Notes under the pieces: generated by a model
Told to the model about the DNA's origin: nothing
The model's database searches: none
Seen by the model: the letters and a program-made list of their open reading frames with translations, nothing else
Shown: in pieces, positions 7,070-16,084 of the stretch
Layout: the number at the start of each line of letters is the position of its first letter
Numbering within the stretch: position 1 is the first letter of the stretch
Position numbers and translations under genes: made by a program
Source of the DNA: Sphingobacteriales bacterium TSM_CSM
Lineage (GTDB): Bacteria > Bacteroidota > Bacteroidia > Chitinophagales > UBA2359
Reading direction: 5' to 3'
NCBI GenBank assembly: GCA_002212725.1
Contig: MTCR01000105.1
Coordinates: forward strand, 1-48,549
DNA: 48,549 nucleotides

Positions 7070-8299
7070 ATGAGCTTACTCAATTACATAGATCTTTTTG
7101 CCGGAGCAGGTGGCCTTTCGGAGGGTTTTATCCGTGAGAAATTTGAGCCGATTGCACATGTAGAGATGAGTGCAGAAGCAGCCGACACACTAAAAACCCG
7201 AATTGCATTTCATCATTTCAGTCAGGAAAAAAATTTGACAAAGTATTACGGCTATCTGCAAAAAGATATTTCAAGAAATGAATTGTGGGATTCCATCCCA
7301 AAACATTTGCTTGAATCGGTTATCAATGAGGAAATCAGTGATAATACAATTGAGAACATCTTTGAGAAAATTGATTCGCAAATTGATTCAAAAAAGGTTG
7401 ATGTAATCATTGGTGGCCCGCCTTGTCAGACGTATTCACTTGTGGGGAGAAGCCGTGACCCAAACAGGATGAAAGGTGACAAGAGGAATTTTTTATTCCG
7501 CTATTATGCAAAATTTCTCATTCGTTATAAACCAAAATACTTTGTATTTGAGAATGTATTGGGCTTGCTTACGGCAGGCAATGCAAAGTATTTGAATGAA
7601 ATGTTGGAATTGTTTGGAGAGATTGGATACTCAGCAGACATAAAAGTCCTCAATGCTGAGGAATATGGTGTGCTACAAAAAAGGCGAAGAGTAATTATCA
7701 TTGGTAGAAAAGGAAAAACGAAATTTCATTTTCCAGAACTTGAAAAAATAGAAAATAACTGGCAGACTAAACGAGATCTATTTTTTGATCTCCCTTACTT
7801 GAAACCCGGACAAGAACTTGAAGTTGCAGTTTACACAAAAAACATTAATGAATATTTGAAGAAAACTGAAACAAGAAACGGAATAAATTTCACAACCCAA
7901 CATGTAACTAGAAATCACAATGAAAGGGATTTGGAAATTTATGCTATTGCTATTGACAAATGGCTAAATGACCGACAAAGATTGAAATATACTGACATTC
8001 CGAAACGATTACAAACACATAAAAACACCGAAGCATTTTTAGACAGATATAAAGTGATTGACCCTAATGGACATTCACATACTGTGGTAGCACACATTGC
8101 TAAAGATGGACACTATTATATTTATCCTGATCTTGAACAAGTGCGATCAATTTCAGTTCGGGAGGCAGCAAGAATACAATCATTCCCAGATGATTATTAT
8201 TTTGAAGGAGGAAGAACATCTGCATTTAAACAAATTGGAAATGCAGTTCCGCCATTGATGGCAGAAAAAATCGCAAGAGCAATTAAAACTGAAATTTAA
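7070..8299 (+). CDS. DNA (cytosine-5-)-methyltransferase
   Basis: Transfers methyl from SAM to C5 of cytosine in a specific DNA sequence. The conserved motifs appear in order in 409 residues: motif I 'DLFAGAGGLSEGF' (about 8-20), motif IV 'GGPPCQTYS' with catalytic Cys119, motif VI 'FENV', motif VIII 'QKRRRVIIIG', a variable target-recognition region, and motif X 'QIGNAVPPLMAEKIA' near the C-terminus. The target sequence cannot be read from the protein. It sits 6 nt after vsr and 3 nt before the GHKL ATPase gene, so it is co-transcribed. Its role in the operon is most likely marking host DNA as self, as in restriction-modification, with Vsr repairing the mutagenic by-product or acting as nuclease. 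The codon use is AT-rich, like the rest of the island. Confidence 0.95.
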   Translation: MSLLNYIDLFAGAGGLSEGFIREKFEPIAHVEMSAEAADTLKTRIAFHHFSQEKNLTKYYGYLQKDISRNELWDSIPKHLLESVINEEISDNTIENIFEKIDSQIDSKKVDVIIGGPPCQTYSLVGRSRDPNRMKGDKRNFLFRYYAKFLIRYKPKYFVFENVLGLLTAGNAKYLNEMLELFGEIGYSADIKVLNAEEYGVLQKRRRVIIIGRKGKTKFHFPELEKIENNWQTKRDLFFDLPYLKPGQELEVAVYTKNINEYLKKTETRNGINFTTQHVTRNHNERDLEIYAIAIDKWLNDRQRLKYTDIPKRLQTHKNTEAFLDRYKVIDPNGHSHTVVAHIAKDGHYYIYPDLEQVRSISVREAARIQSFPDDYYFEGGRTSAFKQIGNAVPPLMAEKIARAIKTEI

Positions 8300-8302
8300 C
8301 AA

Positions 8303-9784
8303 ATGATTGATTATTCCAAATATGAGTTGGTTAATGCCGAACCGGAAGCGAGTTCAATGATTGAAACCTTTCGTGCTATAGGTTATTCCATTGAAACGGC
8401 TATTGCAGACATTATAGACAATTCCATTACTGCGGGAGCAAGAAATATTTGGATTGATTACGATTGGAAGGGCACAAATACTACTCTATCTATTTTTGAT
8501 GATGGGATAGGAATGAATGATGAGCAACTCGTTCAAGCAATGCGACCAGGAAGCAGAAATCCATTGGAAGAAAGGAGTAGTGATGATTTAGGACGTTTTG
8601 GATTAGGTTTAAAAACAGCTTCTTTTTCGCAATCAAGAAAGTTTACGGTTTTTTCTAAAGCAAAAGGCTGTAAACCCGTTTTATGGACTTGGGACTTGGA
8701 CTTTGTAAATCAAGCACACGTTTGGAAGTTAATTCGATTTATTCCTAACGAAGAAATATGGCTGGAAAAAGTTAATACACTTGAATCAGGTACTTGTGTC
8801 GTATGGTGGGATTTAGACAGGCTCACTAAAGACACTTCTCAAGAAAGCGAAGAAGCAAAAAGCAAGTTTTTGGGAGTTATGCATTCCGTCAAATTTCATT
8901 TATCAATGGTATTTCACAGGTTTCTGGAGGACGGATTGAAAATTCATTTTCGTGATCGCCTAATTAAACCATGGGATCCTTTTATGATAGGTGTTGACGG
9001 GTTACAAACGAAACCGGAAACAAGGTTAGGAGGTGGCTCGATTAGAGTAAAGGGATTTATTTTACCGCACCGTTCAAAACTTACTTCCGAACAATACAAT
9101 TATGGAAAAGGTCCAAAAGGCAGTTGGACCGCTCATCAAGGTTTTTATGTTTACCGGAATCGAAGACTTCTGGTTGCTGGTGATTGGTTGGGGTTATTTA
9201 AAAGAGAGGTTCACTACGACCTGTGCAGAATTCAAATTGATTTGCCGAACAGATTTGACAATGATTGGCAAATTGACATTAAAAAGTCCATAGCAAGGCC
9301 TCCCTCAATCTATCGTGAGCAAATTCTCGCTCTAGCCAAAGAGGCTCGAAATCAAGCTGTTGAAGTATATCGGCACAAAGGAAGGGTTCTAAAGCGAAAA
9401 TTAGCTTCAGATGAATACTTTCCTTTTTGGGAAGAGAGAACCAGACATGGCAAGAGATTTTACAAAATTAACCGCGATCACCCCTTGGTTAGTGATTTGC
9501 TTTTTAAATCGGGAGGGTTGAAAAAAGATATTGAAAAAGTCATTCAGTTCATCGAGGAAACAATTCCTGTTCCTTTAATCACACTCCAAGAAAGTGAAAG
9601 TGAAAAACCACATGGACAACCTTTTGAAGGTATTGATCACAACGCCATTAAAGAAACTATGCAAAATCTTTTCATTAGATTTGTCTCTAATGGAATGTCA
9701 ATAGAAAAAGCAAAAGCAAGACTATTGGATACCGAACCATTTAATTTTTATCCAGAATACATCGACTTTTTAGGCAATGAATAA
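8303..9784 (+). CDS. MutL/MORC-like GHKL ATPase of the Mza-type defence operon
   Basis: A 493-residue protein with an N-terminal GHKL (Hsp90/MutL/histidine-kinase) ATPase fold. The N-box is 'AIADIIDNSITAGA' (residues 33-46), the G1 box 'DDGIGM' (66-71) and the G2 box 'GRFGLGLKTAS' (97-107). Asn40 aligns with the Mg-binding Asn of MutL, but the usual catalytic Glu (Glu29 of E. coli MutL) is Asp36 here. The middle part resembles the S5-like transducer domain; the C-terminal 120 residues are charged and unassigned. Proteins of this type in restriction-modification-like operons were described as prokaryotic relatives of MORC ATPases and are the 'M' of Mza. ATP-driven clamp closure on DNA is the likely activity (inferred). 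It overlaps the next gene by 8 nt. Confidence 0.88.
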   Translation: MIDYSKYELVNAEPEASSMIETFRAIGYSIETAIADIIDNSITAGARNIWIDYDWKGTNTTLSIFDDGIGMNDEQLVQAMRPGSRNPLEERSSDDLGRFGLGLKTASFSQSRKFTVFSKAKGCKPVLWTWDLDFVNQAHVWKLIRFIPNEEIWLEKVNTLESGTCVVWWDLDRLTKDTSQESEEAKSKFLGVMHSVKFHLSMVFHRFLEDGLKIHFRDRLIKPWDPFMIGVDGLQTKPETRLGGGSIRVKGFILPHRSKLTSEQYNYGKGPKGSWTAHQGFYVYRNRRLLVAGDWLGLFKREVHYDLCRIQIDLPNRFDNDWQIDIKKSIARPPSIYREQILALAKEARNQAVEVYRHKGRVLKRKLASDEYFPFWEERTRHGKRFYKINRDHPLVSDLLFKSGGLKKDIEKVIQFIEETIPVPLITLQESESEKPHGQPFEGIDHNAIKETMQNLFIRFVSNGMSIEKAKARLLDTEPFNFYPEYIDFLGNE

Positions 9785-12569
9785 CATAGACCCCCTGAAA
9801 ATAATTCGTCAGCTCCTATTTGGTAAAACTTCTGTAACGATACAAGAGGTTGAAAAGGCAGTAGATACTTTTTTGAAAATGGGATTGCCCATTGTTGATA
9901 GTAGAGAAACGCTAATCAGAAAAGTTGAAGAGATTTATACGATCAGACAAGATGAATGGAGGTCGATTGTTAAAGAGGAAGAAAACAATCCGTGGCTAAG
10001 TGATAGGAGAGCATCTATTGATTTCTCAAACGGCTTTTGGGGTAATTATCGACAGTACCTTGAAGAGGAGAAAGGATTTGCTCCTGAAGTAATAAATCGA
10101 TTGGACAGATTAACGGATAATATTTTAGATAATCTTTTTGACCCCACCTTAAAGATTAAGGTGAATAAAAAAGGACTTGTTGTCGGGCAGGTTCAATCTG
10201 GGAAAACTGCCAATTATACCGGACTTATATGCAAAGCAGCAGATGCGGGGTTTGGTTTAATTGTAGTAATGGCAGGTATTCACAACAATCTGAGAAGTCA
10301 AACTCAATTGCGAATTGATGAAAGTTTTCTTGGATTTGATACACAGCACACAAGAGCGTTTAATCAACAAAGTATCAAAATTGGAGTAGGAAAGCCGGGA
10401 TTCGGAAAAACTAATGTAGCCCATTCTTTAACTTCTAGTTTGGAAAAAGGTGATTTTACGCAGGGAGCAGCTAACGCATTAGGGCTAAATTTTGATACAA
10501 AGGAACCAATTGTAGCTATTATCAAGAAGAACCCACATGTATTGAGGAGAATTTACCAATGGTTAGCATCTCAGTCCAGTGAAGATTCGGAATTAGGCAG
10601 AATAATTAGGGATAAAGCACTTTTGCTAATAGATGATGAGGCAGATAATGCATCAATTAATATCTCAAATGACCCGGAAAGACAAAGTTCTATCAATAGT
10701 TGGATTACTAAAATTTTAAATATATTTGGTAAAAATGCCTACGTAGGTTATACAGCTACTCCTTTTGCTAATATTTTTATTCCACTAGATGATCTGAATT
10801 TATTTCCTAGAAATTTTATAAAAAATATACCTGCTCCATCTAATTATATCGGCCCGGAGAAGGTTTTTGGATTTAGCCCATTGGAAGAAGATGATGTTTC
10901 AAATAACGTTCTGCCGATAGTAAATAGGATAAATGATTATAGTAGTTTTGTGCCGGACAGACACAAGAAAGACGACCAATTACCTTCATCACTTCCTGAA
11001 TCTTTAAAAAAAGCAATTCGTTGTTTTATTATCACCTGTGCAGTAAGGAGGTTAAGAGGTCAGGTTAATGTCCATAATTCAATGTTGATTCATGTTTCCC
11101 GTTTTATGAGATGGCAAGATCATATAGCAGAATTAGTTTCTAATCAATTCATTTACTACCGAAATGCTATTGACCAAAATGATTACGAAATCATTGATCT
11201 TTTTAGAAAGACTTTTGAGAAAGATGAAAATGGTTACAAATCTTACATATCGGTTTCACAACAAATATTAGATTCAGAACTTAGAAATTTAGACTCACAA
11301 ATACAAATTCATCAATGGGATGATGTACTAAATCATTTGAATGATGCTGCTCAAAAGATTAAGGTAAAATCAATCCATGGTGGTTCAGGTGAGGCTTTGG
11401 AGTATTATGAACACGAAAAGGGGGAGAACAAAGGTCTTTCAGTAATAGCAATTGGTGGAAACAAATTGTCCAGAGGATTAACTCTAGAGGGACTTTCGGT
11501 TAGCTATTATTTGAGGGCATCAAAGATGTATGACACTTTGATGCAAATGGGGCGTTGGTTTGGATATCGTGGGGGTTATGTAGATCTTTGTCGTCTATTT
11601 ACCAGTAGAGAATTAAATGAATGGTTCTGCCATATCACTCTTGCCTCTGAAGAGTTACGAGAAGAATTTGATTATATGTCTGATGTAGCTGGCTCTACAC
11701 CTGAACAATATGCCCTTAAAATTCGGACATCACCTGATGGATTAATGATTTCTGCAATAAACAAAATGCGTAATTCAACTACTGTTCAAATCTCTTGGGC
11801 CGGAAGATTAGTAGAGTCTTATGAGTTTAAAAAGGATGTTACTGTTATTAACAATAACTTCAGGAATACTCAAAAATTTATAGCAACTCTTCCATTCAAT
11901 TATATTCTCAAACCAAATGCTTATGTTTGGCATCATATACCTGCTGAGAAAGTTATAAATTTTTTTGAAGGAATTCAATCTGTCGAAAATCTGAAAAAAG
12001 CTGAGCCAAGAAAGCTAATTCAGTTTATAACTGCTCAATTAAGAAATAGTGAATTGACGGATTGGTGTATAGCCCTTATGTCAAAACCAAAGGCAAAGAA
12101 CAATCTCAATTTTGAAATTTGTGGCAACGAAGTCCCAATTGGACAATGGAAAAGAACCGAGGACGAGAAGAACTCAAATGAGCAGATTTACTATTTAATA
12201 AAATCGCACATAATAAGCCCTTGGGATGAGTTCATCGATTTTACAGAAGAGGAACAGGAAAAGGCTATGAAATTAACTAATCTTCATAGAAAAAAAGAAG
12301 GCGAAGCAATGTATCCTAATGGGCAACTAGTTAGGAATGAATTAAGAGATCCTAAAAAACCATTGCTTCTGATTTATCTATTGGATCCTGAAGAAAGTAT
12401 CAGAAAAAATCCTTTACCAAAAGGCACAAATCCTTTTGTAGGTTATGCAATAAGTTTTCCTAAAAGCAATTTCAATGCACCGGTGTCATATGCGGTCAAT
12501 GAAGAATTGCTTGATAAATTTGATGTTATTGAAGAAGATTTTGAAGATTATGAAAATGACGAAGATTGA
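9777..12569 (+). CDS. Z1 domain protein, superfamily II helicase-like ATPase
   Basis: A 930-residue protein. Walker A is 'GQVQSGKT' (residues 137-144, Lys143), Walker B 'LLIDDEADNAS' (D286-D290), then 'GYTATPFANI', a motif III-like segment. The Z1 region carries 'SRGLTLEGLSVSYYLR' and the arginine-finger-like 'QMGRWFGYRGGY' (590-601), which correspond to motifs V and VI. This is the normal layout of Z1 proteins, which link a helicase core to methylase, MutL-like and AIPR genes. The likely role is DNA or RNA translocation or remodelling coupled to recognition of invading DNA (inferred). The start overlaps the GHKL gene by 8 nt and the end overlaps the next gene by about 20 nt, suggesting translational coupling and fixed stoichiometry. 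Confidence 0.92.
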   Translation: MNNIDPLKIIRQLLFGKTSVTIQEVEKAVDTFLKMGLPIVDSRETLIRKVEEIYTIRQDEWRSIVKEEENNPWLSDRRASIDFSNGFWGNYRQYLEEEKGFAPEVINRLDRLTDNILDNLFDPTLKIKVNKKGLVVGQVQSGKTANYTGLICKAADAGFGLIVVMAGIHNNLRSQTQLRIDESFLGFDTQHTRAFNQQSIKIGVGKPGFGKTNVAHSLTSSLEKGDFTQGAANALGLNFDTKEPIVAIIKKNPHVLRRIYQWLASQSSEDSELGRIIRDKALLLIDDEADNASINISNDPERQSSINSWITKILNIFGKNAYVGYTATPFANIFIPLDDLNLFPRNFIKNIPAPSNYIGPEKVFGFSPLEEDDVSNNVLPIVNRINDYSSFVPDRHKKDDQLPSSLPESLKKAIRCFIITCAVRRLRGQVNVHNSMLIHVSRFMRWQDHIAELVSNQFIYYRNAIDQNDYEIIDLFRKTFEKDENGYKSYISVSQQILDSELRNLDSQIQIHQWDDVLNHLNDAAQKIKVKSIHGGSGEALEYYEHEKGENKGLSVIAIGGNKLSRGLTLEGLSVSYYLRASKMYDTLMQMGRWFGYRGGYVDLCRLFTSRELNEWFCHITLASEELREEFDYMSDVAGSTPEQYALKIRTSPDGLMISAINKMRNSTTVQISWAGRLVESYEFKKDVTVINNNFRNTQKFIATLPFNYILKPNAYVWHHIPAEKVINFFEGIQSVENLKKAEPRKLIQFITAQLRNSELTDWCIALMSKPKAKNNLNFEICGNEVPIGQWKRTEDEKNSNEQIYYLIKSHIISPWDEFIDFTEEEQEKAMKLTNLHRKKEGEAMYPNGQLVRNELRDPKKPLLLIYLLDPEESIRKNPLPKGTNPFVGYAISFPKSNFNAPVSYAVNEELLDKFDVIEEDFEDYENDED

Positions 12570-13557
12570 AAACATTTGGATTGGATTGGAGGAGGACACG
12601 ACCCACCATTCAGGCCTGCTTTACAGGCGGTATTCAGCTGAGATTTTGCCTGATATTTTTGTCGCTCTAAAATCTCCCGAAAAACTGAGATGCCTGGCTA
12701 TTCGGGTTAGTGATTTATTCCTTTTTATCGAACATCAATGGAATAAATTAAAGGATATCAAAATTGAAACTATTGCCGATGAAAGAAACAAATCAACCAA
12801 GTTTCTACTAATACTTTTACTCAGTAAGCAGCACAAAGACATATTCTCAACCCTGTGCGAAGATTTGGTTTTTGGCGTAGCAGATGAGATTAATGAGCAA
12901 ACTCTGGTGGGGAAATTGCTCGAACGATTAGCTAAGTGGCAATCGTTATTCGAAAAAGCAGGCAAAAATGGTCTGTCTGATGAAGCTCAAATAGGTCTTT
13001 ATGGGGAGATATACTTTTTAAGGAATTTTATAAATAATTCATCCGATAAGAACTACTGTGTTAAATCCTGGCTTGGTCCTGAAAGGGCGATTCAAGATTT
13101 TCAACACGCCAACTGGGCTGTTGAGGTCAAAACAACTCATGGAAACAATCATCAAAAAATCTACATAGCGAGTGAAAGACAGCTGGATGATTCAATAGTA
13201 GAAAGAATTTATCTTTATCACCTTTCAATTGACATAAGAGTCGGATATGGAGAATCTTTAAATGCCTTGATTGATGAGGTTTTGTCCTTATTGGGCAATA
13301 GCACTATAACTTTAAACTTGTTTCAATTAAAGCTATTGGAATCGGGGTATTTCGAAACCCACAGACCTTTATATGGAGAAAGAGGTTACACTATTCGTCA
13401 GGAAAACCTTTATCGGGTATCCGGTAATTTTCCAAGAATTATAGAATGTAAAATACCAATGGGTGTTGGGGATGTAAAATATTCGATAGTCCTCTCTGAA
13501 TCAGAGGCATGGCGAATAAATCAGCAAACCTTATTTGTTGAAATTCAAAATACATAA
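12550..13557 (+). CDS. PD-(D/E)XK motif protein (DUF4420-like) of the defence operon
   Basis: I place the start at 12550 ('MKMTKIENIWIGLEED'), because an upstream extension to 12475 would add a shadow of the Z1 C-terminus. This gives 335 residues and a 20-nt overlap with the Z1 gene; 12556 is an alternative ATG. The nuclease signature is Glu153 in 'GEIYFL', Asp183 in 'IQDFQHANW', then Glu192-Val-Lys194 in 'AVEVKTTHG', the E...D...ExK layout of the PD-(D/E)XK fold. Members of this family (PF14390-type, as I recall) occur between Z1 and AIPR genes. It is the best candidate, with Vsr, for the DNA-cleaving subunit of the system. The C-terminal half is beta-rich without a recognised domain. Confidence 0.85.
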   Translation: MKMTKIENIWIGLEEDTTHHSGLLYRRYSAEILPDIFVALKSPEKLRCLAIRVSDLFLFIEHQWNKLKDIKIETIADERNKSTKFLLILLLSKQHKDIFSTLCEDLVFGVADEINEQTLVGKLLERLAKWQSLFEKAGKNGLSDEAQIGLYGEIYFLRNFINNSSDKNYCVKSWLGPERAIQDFQHANWAVEVKTTHGNNHQKIYIASERQLDDSIVERIYLYHLSIDIRVGYGESLNALIDEVLSLLGNSTITLNLFQLKLLESGYFETHRPLYGERGYTIRQENLYRVSGNFPRIIECKIPMGVGDVKYSIVLSESEAWRINQQTLFVEIQNT

Positions 13558-13559
13558 CA

Positions 13560-15881
13560 ATGGATAATAAGGAGTTGATGAAATTTTACATTGATCTGCA
13601 GGAAGATGTTAAGGCAAGTTTGATTTCGGAAGAAGAAGGTACAAATCCGGAACAGATTTTCACAGAGATAGCCTTATCATACTTGGCGGAGGCAGGAGAA
13701 ACAGAAAACTATCGTGTTTGCTTTGATGAAAAATTAAGCAAGCGGGGAGTAGAGCATAAGATCAATGGCTATTCACTATACGAAAACTATGAAACACTTG
13801 ATTTATTCGTAACCATCTACAATGCTGAGTCCTCAATTCAAAGTATCACAAAAGGTGATGCTGAAAAAACTATTGAAAGGGCAGCAAAATTTTTCAGGAA
13901 TGCCATATACAAGGATTATGTAAAGGAAATTGAAGAGAGTTCCGAAATTTTTGACCTTGCTCAAACATTGGCGAATGCCCCGGAAGTTAGAGAGTATCTG
14001 ACACGAGTAAATGTTTTTTTACTAACAAATGGAGAAGTAAAATCAGACTTGAAAACTTCTGATACTATTGCTGGCTATACCACCTTTTATAGAACAATAG
14101 ATATAAAATATATATTTAATATATCGAACGAGTCCCGAGTTCCTATAGAAATCAACTTTGAACAGTCAGGTTATAAAGTTCCTTGTATTGCTAATGTAAT
14201 TGAGAATACAGATTATCAATCTTGGCTGGCTATTATCCCAGGAACGGCATTAGCTGATATCTATGAACAATATGGTGCAAGATTACTTGAACAGAATGTA
14301 CGTTCTTTTCTTCAATTCACGGGAAAAATTAACAAAGGAATAAGAAACACCATTCTCAAGGAGCAACATATGTTTATGGCCTTTAACAATGGTATTGCAG
14401 CAACAGCAGAGGAAGTTACCATTGCTGATTTGCCAAATAATCAGGGCAAGACAATTGCCCAAGTAAAGGATTTTCAAATTGTGAATGGAGGTCAAACAAC
14501 AGCATCAATTTATCACACTTGGAAAAAAGACAAGGTAGATATTTCAAAAGTTTTTGTACCTGTTAAGCTCACAATTGTAAAAGACAGAGAAAATTTTTCT
14601 GAAATTGTAGGCAGAATAGCAGAATATGCGAATACCCAAAACAAAGTTTCTGCTTCTGACTTAAGTTCAAATCGTGAAAATCACGTTTTACTGGAAAAGC
14701 TTTCAAGAACAATTTGGGCTCCTCCAATATTTGGAGAAACTACGCAAACCCGATGGTTTTTCGAGCGTTCTCGGGGGCAATATAAAAACGAAAGGATGCG
14801 CTTAGGAATCACACCATCTAAACGAAAACTCTTTGACAAGCAAAATCCACGAAACCAGATGTTCACCAAAGAGATGCTGGCAAAATATATCAATTCCTAT
14901 GAAGAAGTTTATTCTGGAAAAAAAATAGTAATTGGGCCACATATAGTAGTTAGAGGAAGTCAAAAAAATTATGCGCAATTCCTCAATTACAATTTCTCAG
15001 TAAAACCAGATAATATTTGGTTTGAAGATGCTGTTGCAAAAGCAATATTATTTATAACGGCAGAAAAAGTATATGGAATTAAGCCAAACGCAATCGGTGA
15101 TATGAGATATATAACCGTTCCCTACTCTATAGCTTGGTTGGGTTATAAGTTAGACTATAAACTTAACCTATATAAAATTTGGAAACAGCAATCTTTGGGG
15201 GACTTGCTGAAAAGCAAGCTTCACGAAATAATGTCTAAGATTGAAGATTATATAAAAATCAATGCACCTGGTTCTTTATATGGTGAATGGGCAAAGAAAG
15301 AAGAATGCTGGATCGCCATTAAGAATGAAGGCTTTGGTATTGATATAGATAGTTTAAAGAGTGATTTAGAAAGCAAATCGTCTGAAAAAAGGAAAAAGAT
15401 GTCAGAAGATGAAACTCAAAAAGCTGAGATTGAAGCTTCAATAAGCAGACTAAAATCAATTCATATTAAAACTTGGAAAAAAATAGAAAACTGGGGAAGA
15501 GAAACTCTACATCTCACTCAATACCAGTATGATATGGCTTCTACTTTGAGCAGCAAGATTAGGAATAACAAAAATATTACAGATATAGAGAGAAATCAAG
15601 GCGAGGTTATTCTGAATATCGTTGCAGACCTAAATCCCGAATTGTTCTTTGATATGGATGATTTCTTCTGCGAAGATAATATTAAGAAAAAGGAAGAAGT
15701 AGATATCACTATTGAGCTAATTGAGAAAATTGTTCAATGGGACAAGAGAAACAAAAGACTTGATGCTTACAAGTACCGGTTTATGGTTGACCTTTTAGAA
15801 GGCAAAAAGACGTTGACTGACAGGAATAAGTTTCTTGTAAGATTGAATTTAAAAGCAATTGAAAAATATGGGTTTAGGTAA
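13560..15881 (+). CDS. AIPR (abortive infection phage resistance) family protein
   Basis: A 773-residue protein starting 2 nt after the preceding stop. The AIPR core is recognisable by 'QIVNGGQTTASIYHTW' (Asn309-Thr314), preceded by 'FMAFNNGIAATAEEV' and followed by 'EIVGRIAEYANTQNKVSASDLSSN', 'WFFERSRGQY' and 'FTKEMLAKYINS'. The N-terminal about 150 residues contain 'YETLDLFVTIYNAES' and a helical segment, a restriction-endonuclease-like arrangement seen in many AIPR proteins. The C-terminal 250 residues are helical and Lys/Glu-rich and may be a lineage-specific extension. AIPR genes were tied to phage abortive infection in lactococcal plasmids, and they form the last gene of Mza operons. 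The precise biochemical role is unknown; nucleic-acid binding or cleavage is a guess. Confidence 0.92.
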   Translation: MDNKELMKFYIDLQEDVKASLISEEEGTNPEQIFTEIALSYLAEAGETENYRVCFDEKLSKRGVEHKINGYSLYENYETLDLFVTIYNAESSIQSITKGDAEKTIERAAKFFRNAIYKDYVKEIEESSEIFDLAQTLANAPEVREYLTRVNVFLLTNGEVKSDLKTSDTIAGYTTFYRTIDIKYIFNISNESRVPIEINFEQSGYKVPCIANVIENTDYQSWLAIIPGTALADIYEQYGARLLEQNVRSFLQFTGKINKGIRNTILKEQHMFMAFNNGIAATAEEVTIADLPNNQGKTIAQVKDFQIVNGGQTTASIYHTWKKDKVDISKVFVPVKLTIVKDRENFSEIVGRIAEYANTQNKVSASDLSSNRENHVLLEKLSRTIWAPPIFGETTQTRWFFERSRGQYKNERMRLGITPSKRKLFDKQNPRNQMFTKEMLAKYINSYEEVYSGKKIVIGPHIVVRGSQKNYAQFLNYNFSVKPDNIWFEDAVAKAILFITAEKVYGIKPNAIGDMRYITVPYSIAWLGYKLDYKLNLYKIWKQQSLGDLLKSKLHEIMSKIEDYIKINAPGSLYGEWAKKEECWIAIKNEGFGIDIDSLKSDLESKSSEKRKKMSEDETQKAEIEASISRLKSIHIKTWKKIENWGRETLHLTQYQYDMASTLSSKIRNNKNITDIERNQGEVILNIVADLNPELFFDMDDFFCEDNIKKKEEVDITIELIEKIVQWDKRNKRLDAYKYRFMVDLLEGKKTLTDRNKFLVRLNLKAIEKYGFR

Positions 15882-16084
15882 ATAAATACGCCCTTGTATG
15901 CAAATCCACACTTTGTTTTCAGTGGTACGCTCCACCTGCAACCCAAGAGTTTGTCTGTCCAATCCGCAACTAATTGACGATCGGGGCGAGAATAATACGC
16001 TAACTACCAACAGTTGTTTTACAGTAGTTTTCAATAATAGTTGTCCCCATCCAATCCTCGACCTTTCACCGCGCCCCATTCTTT
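15882..16084. other. Right boundary of the defence island, no gene seen
   Basis: This 203-bp stretch between the AIPR stop and the convergent methyltransferase has no convincing gene and no terminator with a T-run. It contains the near-repeat CAACAGTTGTTTTACAG / TAATAGTTG, and composition moves back to the GC-richer host style near 16030. The right end of the acquired segment presumably lies here, but no direct repeat shared with the left boundary was found by eye. Confidence 0.4.

Noticed and set aside
12475..12549. Longer start for the PD-(D/E)XK gene
   Set aside because: The extra 25 residues are a frame-shadow of the Z1 C-terminus with many Met and Lys, and the family start fits at 12550.
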